Assembly: GCA_031280335.1 (NCBI GenBank) | Contig: JAITGZ010000148.1 | Span: forward strand, 1 to 12,478 | DNA: 12,478 nt | Reading direction: 5' to 3' | Origin: Deltaproteobacteria bacterium | GTDB lineage: Bacteria; Desulfobacterota; Desulfovibrionia; Desulfovibrionales; Desulfovibrionaceae | Translations under genes and position numbers: made by a program | Notes under the pieces: model-generated | Database searches by the model: none | What the model saw: the letters and a program-made list of their open reading frames with translations, nothing else | Told to the model about the DNA's origin: nothing | Shown: piece after piece, positions 7,236 through 12,478 of the stretch | How the letters are laid out: each line of letters starts with the position of its first letter | How positions within the stretch are numbered: position 1 is the stretch's first letter

Positions 7236-8432
7236 CTATCCGTCAAGGTTCGTCAAAAAAGCGCCCTTGACAGGCAGGAGTATATACACCGTTCCTTCGC
7301 TGTCCAGATGCCCGGCTACATGTTCGGCCTCACGGCCCGCGCCCATGAAAAAATCAATACGCCGTCCCCGGATGGCTCCGCCGCTGTCCTGCGGCAGACC
7401 CAAAGCCTGAAACTCGCGGACGGACGCGCCGGACAGACCTGGCCAGTTCATTTGAAAAAAAACCAACGTCCCATAAGGCAATACCCTGGGGTCTGTCGCC
7501 AAGCTGATCTTGGGGGTAAGCCGCCGCCCCATGCTCCCCAGGGGACCTTCTTTTTCCAGGCGGAAAAAAATGTAAGAAGGGTTGGCGTCCAGCAGTTCCT
7601 CCCTGCGTTCAGGGTATTCCCGCAGCGCCGCCCTGATGCCTCTCATATGCGTTTGTTCCGGCGTCAAAAGACCCTGTTCGCGCATCACCCTGCCCAAAGC
7701 GACATATGGATGCCCGTTTTTACCCGCATAAAGCACATGCCGTATCTATCCATCGGGAAAAACAAGACGACCGGAACCCTGAATATGTAAAAAAAATACA
7801 TCCACTTCATCCATAACCCAGGCTATTTCCAAGTCGCGTCCAGCCAGAACTTTATCCCGGTCTATGGCATGACGGTCATGGTATCTGGTACCGGCCTGCA
7901 AATCCGGCGGCAGAGCGTACAGAGGGATGCGGTAAATCGGGCCTTCACTCCAGTCCGCCAGCAGGGTAGGCTCGTAGTAGCCGGTAAAGCCGAAGGAAGG
8001 GGAAAGACGCAGCCAGGTGAATTCCTCCGCCAAAAGATCCGGATTCATGTCCAGATAGGGTAAAATCTCCAGCAGACGCCGCAGCCCCGTGCGTAAATCC
8101 TCCCATGTTACACCGGGCGCGTCATCCCCAGGCAGGACCAACGCGGTCTCATCCCCCGGCTTGGCCGCCAGCCAGGCCAGGCTTTGCTCCACGGCAAAGG
8201 CCAGACCGTTCCAGTCCTCCATGCCCTGAGCCAGGGCCGAAAGACTGCGGGCAAGCCCTTTGGCCTCTTCCACGCCTACGATCTCAGTCCGCATATGCGT
8301 CATGGAGGCATAAGGGAGACGCGCGTCCGGGACGGAACAGCCCCCCAGCAGAAGAGCCGCCGACAGAAGAAGCGGCAGCAGCCCTGAACGCCTGCGCTCT
8401 TTCTCGGAAATACCGCCTATGTCCATACGCAT
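7236..8432 (-). pseudogene. mltA: mltA, membrane-bound lytic murein transglycosylase A, interrupted by in-frame TAG
   Basis: MltA is an outer-membrane lipoprotein that cleaves peptidoglycan glycan strands to 1,6-anhydromuropeptides. The first part (8432 to the TAG at 7746-7748) encodes a lipoprotein signal (LLLSAALLLGGC) and the first half of the enzyme, with SFGFTGYYEPTL and VDVFFLHIQGSGRL. The same frame continues after the TAG with the rest of the family: YAGKNGHPY, NPSYIFFR, SLATDPRVLPYG, and the QDSGGAIRG and DFFMGAG motifs holding the conserved Asp residues (about 349 and 360). Counting the stop as one residue gives a normal length near 398. Only one codon (229) is abnormal, in a variable position just before the conserved YAGKNG, so no frameshift is needed. 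It may be a recent pseudogene, a base-call error, or suppressed amber. The natural end is also TAG. GAGG lies just before the ATG at 8432; the ATG at 8426 is also possible. Confidence 0.85.
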
Positions 8433-8577
8433 AAACCTCGTTGCGGACTTTGGTTAACGGCCCAATTTTGGGCTGGTTTTCGCCCGCAAGCTGATCTAAA
8501 TTACGGCTGCGCTGGCACCACGCCCCCGGCACCCGCCAAGAGTTTTAAACCATAGCGGCGGCAGTTGTACAGCCGGA

Positions 8578-8653
8578 GGCCTCCGCCAAAGGGGTAAAAT
8601 GGGCTGTTTGCCCAGGTATTGTTTTATCTGTGCCGATCCTTGGGCATAACGGC
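8578..8653 (+). repeat. Dispersed non-coding repeat, copy A
   Basis: This copy is related to 10599-10674, same length and same orientation. The best shared blocks are TGTTTGCCCA, TTTATCT and CTTGGGCATAA followed by GGC, with GGGG and AAAATG before them. By hand I count roughly three quarters identical over the last 63 bases with three small gaps. TTGCCCA and TGGGCA within the copy can pair, so it could form a hairpin in RNA. Confidence 0.6.
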
Positions 8654-8661
8654 AAGGTGCC

Positions 8662-8689
8662 TTTGCCCCTCCTTCAAGTTAGGGGCAAA
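8662..8689. repeat. 9-bp inverted repeat, hairpin
   Basis: TTTGCCCCT (8662-8670), 10-nt loop, AGGGGCAAA (8681-8689). It directly follows repeat copy A. There is no T-run on either side that would make it a convincing terminator. Confidence 0.6.
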
Positions 8690-8842
8690 AGTCCGCAGCG
8701 GGCGCGGGCTTACAGGCCGGAGGGTACCAGGCTGGCCGGAGGCGAAGCGATGGTTTAAAGCGCACGTGGCGGCTCTGCCGGCCGCGAAAAACGTATTGCA
8801 AGCGCAAATTGCCATAGCCGCTGCAACATTTCTGGAGGACAT

Positions 8843-9253
8843 ATGACTGACTTTCCCGCCAGGGAAATATGGCTTGCCCATCGGGTATCTTATGGGGAGA
8901 CCGATGCCATGGGCGTTTTGTACCATGCCGAATATCTGCATCTTTTTGAACGTTCCAGAAACGAATATATGCGTAATACAGGCATAACCTATAAAGAAAT
9001 TGAAGCCAAAGGGTTTTTAGCGCCAGTGCGCCAGGCGGCCTGTCGTTACCGCCACCCGGTCCGCTACGATGATCTTATTTGGATTCGCGCCGGCATAAGC
9101 CACTGGGGCCGGGCTTCTTTTTCTTTTGTTTACGAGCTGCGTAACGAAGACAAAAGCCTGCTCATGGCCTCCGGTTCCACCGAACACGCCCTGGTGGATA
9201 AAACCCTGCGCCCCACGCCTGTGCCAGCATGGTTCAGGGAAATGCTTCAATGA
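8843..9253 (+). CDS. ybgC: YbgC-type acyl-CoA thioesterase (hotdog fold)
   Basis: This is a 136-residue protein of normal family length. GGAGG stands 4 nt before the ATG. The active-site segment YGETDAMGVLYHAEYLHLFERSRNEYMR (read as YGETDAMG, then VLYHAEYL, then FERSRNEYM; residues about 17-44) matches the family consensus, with the catalytic Asp in ETDAMG. It hydrolyses acyl-CoA thioesters in the cytoplasm; in many Gram-negatives the relative is linked to the Tol-Pal cell-envelope cluster or phospholipid metabolism, but no tol genes are here. It forms a probable two-gene operon with alr, whose start is 11 nt after this stop. Confidence 0.9.
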   Translation: MTDFPAREIWLAHRVSYGETDAMGVLYHAEYLHLFERSRNEYMRNTGITYKEIEAKGFLAPVRQAACRYRHPVRYDDLIWIRAGISHWGRASFSFVYELRNEDKSLLMASGSTEHALVDKTLRPTPVPAWFREMLQ

Positions 9254-9264
9254 GCCGTTAAAGC

Positions 9265-10554
9265 ATGAGCGGACTTTCCGGCAACGACCCTCTTCTTTTA
9301 ATTGATTTAAAGGCCATACGCCATAATTACCGCCTTTTATCCGCCAAAAATGCGTCCATCGGCAGGGAGAAAAACGCTTGGCCCGGTCTTATGCCCATTA
9401 TCAAAAGCGAGGCTTACGGACATGGTCTGGAGCGTACGGCTCTGGCCCTGCGCCGCGAGGGGGCCGGAGCCTTCGGCGTGGGCACGGTGGCAGAAGCTTT
9501 GCGGGTACGCCGCGCCCTGCGGAATACCCTGCCCGAAGAAGCCGGGCAGAGTAAAATTGTCGCCCTGTTGGGCGCGGCGGAAAAAGATGAGGTGGACGCC
9601 GCCCTGAGGGAAAGAGTCACTCTCTTGCTGCACCGCGAGGATCAAGCGCCGCGTTGGGCTGAACAAGTCAAAAGAATAGGCCGGGGTGCGGGAGGGGTTG
9701 ATCTGTCCGTAGCCCTTAAGCTGGACAGCGGCATGAACAGGCTGGGCCTGGGCGCGGACAGGCTGCCGCTTGTGCTGCGGCGAATCCTTCAGGGGGGCGG
9801 GTTGCGGGTGGAGCTGGTTTGTACGCATTTTTCCGCAGCGGATCTGCCGGAAGAACTGGAATACACCCGCGAACAGGCCCGCATTTTTTTAAAAGCCGCG
9901 CAGACCGCCAAGGCTATCCTGCCCGGTTTGTCCGCTTCCATGTGCAACAGCGCCGCCCTGCTGAATCTTGAAGGTATTCTGCCCCACGAATCAGGCGGCG
10001 CTGACCTGCCGCCCCTGACGCACCGCCCGGGCATCGCCCTTTACGGCATAAATCCGTTTCAGGGAACCGCCCTGCAAAACCTGGATCCGGGTCTGCGTCC
10101 GGCCATGCGCCTTATGGCACCGGTGCTGGATATACGGGATATGGGCCGGGGCGCTTCCATAGGCTATGGCCGCGCCTTTAGGGCGGAAAAAGATTTACGC
10201 CTGGTCATTCTGCGCGGAGGCTACGCCGACGCCATACCCCGCCTGCTTTCCAATCCCGGTCCCGGCGCGGGTGAAGTCATTCTGGCCGGACGCAGAACTC
10301 CCATTCTGGGGCGGGTGTGTATGCAGATGCTGGCGGTGGCAGCGCCCCGCGACCCCCAAGGCGGCTATCTGCCCGTGGCCCCCGGAGACTGGGCCTGCCT
10401 TTTGGGCGATGCCGGCATGACAAGAGCGGGTGAAGAACAAAAAGTTCCCCCCGGCGAGGAGATAAGCGCCTGGGATCTGGCCCGGCACACCGGGAGCATA
10501 CCTTATGAAATTTTCTGCTCCCTGGGACACAATAAAAAAATCTTCATGGATTAA
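9265..10554 (+). CDS. alr: Alanine racemase, PLP-dependent
   Basis: The protein has 429 residues, somewhat longer than typical alanine racemases. It makes D-alanine for peptidoglycan from L-alanine. The PLP lysine is Lys47 in PIIKSEAYGHG; most homologues read K-A-[DN]-A-Y-G, so Ser-Glu is a small deviation. The second catalytic residue is Tyr301 in SIGYGRAF. Other family marks are KLDSGMNRLGLG, VCTHFSAAD, HRPGIALYGINPF, GRVCMQM and the C-terminal SIPYEIFCSLG. The extra length comes partly from inserts in the N-terminal barrel (for example around 28-40) and in the C-terminal domain. The start is the only suitable ATG after ybgC; no clear Shine-Dalgarno is visible, so translation may be coupled to ybgC. 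Confidence 0.95.
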   Translation: MSGLSGNDPLLLIDLKAIRHNYRLLSAKNASIGREKNAWPGLMPIIKSEAYGHGLERTALALRREGAGAFGVGTVAEALRVRRALRNTLPEEAGQSKIVALLGAAEKDEVDAALRERVTLLLHREDQAPRWAEQVKRIGRGAGGVDLSVALKLDSGMNRLGLGADRLPLVLRRILQGGGLRVELVCTHFSAADLPEELEYTREQARIFLKAAQTAKAILPGLSASMCNSAALLNLEGILPHESGGADLPPLTHRPGIALYGINPFQGTALQNLDPGLRPAMRLMAPVLDIRDMGRGASIGYGRAFRAEKDLRLVILRGGYADAIPRLLSNPGPGAGEVILAGRRTPILGRVCMQMLAVAAPRDPQGGYLPVAPGDWACLLGDAGMTRAGEEQKVPPGEEISAWDLARHTGSIPYEIFCSLGHNKKIFMD

Positions 10555-10598
10555 AATAAATAACTCTGAAATTGTTCCAGTCAGGGTATCCGGCCCTC

Positions 10599-10674
10599 GG
10601 CTCCCCCGCCGAGGGGGAAAATGAGCATGTTTGCCCATGCGCCGCTTTATCTCTCGTCCCTTGGGCATAATGGC
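10599..10674 (+). repeat. Dispersed non-coding repeat, copy B
   Basis: This copy is related to 8578-8653 and has the same orientation. Shared blocks in order: GGGG, AAAATG, TGTTTGCCCA, TTTATCT, CTTGGGCATAA, GGC. The TTGCCCA and TGGGCA blocks can pair. The two copies bracket the ybgC-alr pair. Confidence 0.6.
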
Positions 10675-10737
10675 CCCCTTGGGGTAACCACATCCAAGTC
10701 CTCCCGCCGCTTTGCGGCTGAAAAAATGATGCGGGGG

Positions 10738-10762
10738 TCCGGGGGGAATCATTCCCCCCGGA
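10738..10762. repeat. Perfect 12-bp inverted repeat around one base
   Basis: TCCGGGGGGAAT (10738-10749), a central C, then ATTCCCCCCGGA (10751-10762). It is too symmetric and GC-rich to be chance. It may be a transcription end structure for lspA on the - strand or a REP-like genomic repeat. Confidence 0.7.
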
Positions 10763-10802
10763 TGGGGTTTGGGGCGATAGCCCCAAAAATGCCGATGACG
10801 CT

Positions 10803-11285
10803 TTAGTTCCAGCGGCGGGGGAAGAGGGTAATCAGGGCGAAGAGCAGCACGCCGGTGCAAATGGCGATATCGGCCACATTAAAGGCCGGCCAATGCCACT
10901 GCCCCAGATGGAAATCCAAAAAATCAATCACATAGCGCAGACGCAGGCGATCGATGAAGTTGCCCAAAGCTCCGCCCAGGATCGCCCCGAAGGCAATCTT
11001 GGCGGTCAGGCCGGGGTGGCGTGTCCAGCGCAGCATCAGCAGGACGAGGATCAGAGCGAACAGGGCAAAGCCGGAAAATATCCAAAACTGCCAGGTGATG
11101 TCCGGGCGGTTCAAAAAGCCGAAGGCCGCCCCCCGGTTATGCACGCGCACCAAGTTGAAAAAGCCTTTGATGACCGGGATGCCGTGGTTTAGGGGCAGGT
11201 GGCTTTCCACCGCCATCTTGGTACATTGATCCAGGCCGACGATCAGGGCGGCCAAGGTTAAGGGCAGGCGGTAACGCTTAGCCAT
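10803..11285 (-). CDS. lspA: Lipoprotein signal peptidase (signal peptidase II)
   Basis: The product has 160 residues, the usual size, with four membrane helices. The catalytic Asp pair is Asp112 in GNFIDR and Asp139 in FNVADIAI. Other family marks are DQCTK (19-23) and VHNRGAAFGFL (48-58). It cleaves the signal peptide of lipid-modified prolipoproteins in the inner membrane, and its clients would include the MltA and PqiC-like lipoproteins in this window. I chose the ATG at 11285, which overlaps the ileS stop by one base (TAATG); the longer open frame upstream only re-reads ileS. The ileS-lspA pairing is common in Gram-negative bacteria and suggests co-transcription and translational coupling. 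Confidence 0.96.
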   Translation of the reverse strand: MAKRYRLPLTLAALIVGLDQCTKMAVESHLPLNHGIPVIKGFFNLVRVHNRGAAFGFLNRPDITWQFWIFSGFALFALILVLLMLRWTRHPGLTAKIAFGAILGGALGNFIDRLRLRYVIDFLDFHLGQWHWPAFNVADIAICTGVLLFALITLFPRRWN

Positions 11286-12478
11286 TACAGACCCAGCTCC
11301 TTCAGCGCCGCAGCGCAGCGCGGACAGACCCCCGGACGCGCCGCATCCCCGCCGGTCTCTTCGCTGTAAATCCAGCAACGGGCGCATTTTTCGCCTTTGG
11401 CCTTGCGTACGCTTATTTTCAAACCCGGCCGGCCTTCGGGCGCGGCAGCTTCCGCCGGGGCCTGGGCGAGGGGGCGCAGCTCAAATTGCGAGACGATGAA
11501 TACGGCCCGCAAATCCGTATTTAGGGTGGCCAGGCGCTCCAACAATCCGTTTTCAGCGTACAGGACAAGGGCAGTGTCCAGGGAGTGCCCCACCTGCCCT
11601 TCCTGGCGCAGGGGCTCAATGGCCGCAGTTACAACGGCGCGCGTTTCCAAAAGGATATCCCACAGTTCCCGCTCCGGCGGGGGTAAGGCCAGCCCTTCCA
11701 TATCCGGCTCCGGCAGGGCGAAGACTGTGGGGCAGTCCGGTTTGCAGGCCGCGGGCAAACTCTGAAAGACCTCTTCTGCGGTGAAAGAAAGGATGGGGGC
11801 CATGTCGCGCATGAGCAGGAGCAGGATCAGGCGCAGGGCGTTCTGGGCCGAGCGGCGCAGCCGGCTGGCCGGGGTCTGGGAATACAGCCTATCCTTAAGA
11901 ATATCCAGGTAAAAAGCCGAAAGGTCGGTAACGCAGAAGTTGTGCAGGGCATGAAAGACCTTGTGAAATTCAAAATCGCGGTAGGCTTCCTGGATGCGCT
12001 CGTGAACGCGCAACGCAGTATCAAGGGCGAAGCGGTCCAGGCTGTCCATTTCTCCTGGGGGCAGGGATTCTTCCGGGGTAAAATCGTGGATATTGCCCAA
12101 AAGATAGCGGCAGGTGTTGCGGATGCGGCGGTAAGCGTCGATCAGGCGGCGGATGATTTCTTCAGAGTAGCGGATATCTTCGCGGTAATCCACCGAAGAA
12201 ACCCAAAGGCGCAGGATCTCCGCCCCATATTTGGCGATCACCGTCTGAGGGGCGACCACGTTGCCTTCGGATTTGGACATTTTCCTGCCCGCGCCATCCA
12301 CCACATAGCCGTGGGTCAGCACCGCCTTGTAGGGCGGCCGCCGGTGGCGGCCAATGGAGGCGAGGAGTGAACTGTGGAACCAGCCCCGGTGCTGGTCCGT
12401 GCCTTCCAGATAAAGATCGGCAGGATAGGAGCATTCCCCGCGCTGTTCCAACACGGCGGCCCAACTGGTTCCGGAATC
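11285..12478 (-). CDS. ileS: Isoleucyl-tRNA synthetase, C-terminal part; 5' end beyond window
   Basis: 397 residues are visible and the frame is open to the right edge, so about the first half or more of the enzyme is missing. The visible part starts in DSGTSWAAVLE, then GTDQHRGWFHSSLL of the class I catalytic domain. The KMSKS loop is encoded at 12269-12283 and the anticodon-binding helical domain follows. The C-terminal zinc site has two pairs, CARC and CPRC, about 18 residues apart. It charges tRNA-Ile with isoleucine in the cytoplasm. The stop overlaps the lspA start. No unusual residues were seen. Confidence 0.97.
   Translation of the reverse strand, partial: DSGTSWAAVLEQRGECSYPADLYLEGTDQHRGWFHSSLLASIGRHRRPPYKAVLTHGYVVDGAGRKMSKSEGNVVAPQTVIAKYGAEILRLWVSSVDYREDIRYSEEIIRRLIDAYRRIRNTCRYLLGNIHDFTPEESLPPGEMDSLDRFALDTALRVHERIQEAYRDFEFHKVFHALHNFCVTDLSAFYLDILKDRLYSQTPASRLRRSAQNALRLILLLLMRDMAPILSFTAEEVFQSLPAACKPDCPTVFALPEPDMEGLALPPPERELWDILLETRAVVTAAIEPLRQEGQVGHSLDTALVLYAENGLLERLATLNTDLRAVFIVSQFELRPLAQAPAEAAAPEGRPGLKISVRKAKGEKCARCWIYSEETGGDAARPGVCPRCAAALKELGL

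Larger units (their letters stand above)
8433..8842. other. 410-bp gene-free divergent intergenic region with repeats and hairpins
   Basis: The region lies between mltA (leftward) and ybgC (rightward) and should hold both promoters, although I could not pick clear -35/-10 pairs. It contains a 6-bp hairpin at 8460-8473 (GCCCAA/TTGGGC), a 12-bp palindrome CGGAGGCCTCCG at 8574-8585, a dispersed repeat copy at 8578-8653, a 9-bp hairpin at 8662-8689 and two GGCCGGAGG copies near 8720 and 8735. Short open frames cross it on both strands, but none has a ribosome site with recognisable protein content. Confidence 0.6.
10555..10802. other. GC-rich non-coding region between convergent alr and lspA, with hairpins
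   Basis: It holds a hairpin at 10594-10615 (CCCTCGGC/GCCGAGGG), dispersed repeat copy B, a small GCCGC/GCGGC hairpin at 10705-10717, a perfect 12-bp inverted repeat at 10738-10762 and an 8-bp hairpin at 10768-10787 (TTTGGGGC/GCCCCAAA). On the lspA strand a run of six T follows the 12-bp hairpin after about 11 nt, so transcription end signals may lie here, but none has the standard form. No gene is seen. Confidence 0.55.

Noticed and set aside
7236..7736. The second half of mltA as an independent gene starting at GTG 7736
   Set aside because: There is no ribosome site before the GTG, the frame is continuous with the first half apart from one TAG, and the fragment starts inside a conserved MltA block.
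6750..7790. A 346-codon open frame on the + strand
   Set aside because: It is antisense to mlaE, the small operon gene and the end of mltA, whose - strand translations carry conserved motifs. GC-rich DNA has few stops, and this translation shows no domain.
8574..8689. Possible CRISPR array or riboswitch in the repeat-rich intergenic DNA
   Set aside because: There are no regularly spaced identical repeats, and no known riboswitch core could be recognised by eye.
8619..8846. A 75-codon + frame overlapping the ybgC start
   Set aside because: It crosses the repeat and hairpin DNA, has no Shine-Dalgarno sequence, and matches no family I know; ybgC has its own good ribosome site. I treat it as chance.
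10195..10860. A 221-codon open frame on the - strand
   Set aside because: It covers the end of alr, the hairpin region and the end of lspA, has no ribosome site, and the translation is Pro/Gly-rich without a domain.

Overview
The window looks like a piece of chromosome from a Gram-negative bacterium. The evidence is two lipoproteins, an outer-membrane lipid-transport (MCE) system, a murein transglycosylase and lipoprotein signal peptidase. The gene content and the GC-rich, hairpin-rich intergenic DNA remind me of sulfate- or sulfite-reducing Desulfobacterota of the Desulfovibrio/Bilophila type. That placement is an inference and was not tested by any search.

Left block (1-3311, + strand, clearly lower GC): the 3' part of a glycyl radical enzyme gene, a strong intrinsic terminator, then a crotonase-fold (enoyl-CoA hydratase/isomerase family) gene, then about 320 bp without an assignable gene. 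The glycyl radical enzyme keeps its radical Gly and thiyl Cys. It lacks the Glu two residues after that Cys that marks the dehydratase/lyase/decarboxylase branch. The crotonase lacks both classical hydratase Glu residues but has an Asp at the position used by isomerase and dehalogenase members. Together they look like part of an anaerobic catabolic locus of unknown substrate. The radical-activating enzyme is not in the window.

Centre (3312-8432, all - strand, GC-rich): transcription runs right to left. First comes mltA (lytic transglycosylase lipoprotein), interrupted by one in-frame TAG. After it, a good promoter candidate leads a five-gene operon: a small acidic protein of unknown function, a STAS-MlaE permease, MlaF ATPase, MlaD MCE protein and a PqiC-like auxiliary lipoprotein. 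The last four should form an ABC machine moving lipids between the inner and outer membranes.

Right (8433-12478): a + strand pair, a YbgC-type acyl-CoA thioesterase and alanine racemase, sits between two GC-rich non-coding stretches that carry related copies (about 76 bp) of the same repeat in the same orientation. On the - strand, ileS (partial, running off the right edge) and lspA overlap by one base. LspA would process lipoproteins such as the two encoded here.

Most promising for novelty: the glycyl radical enzyme/crotonase pair, the amber codon in mltA, and the paired repeats around ybgC-alr.
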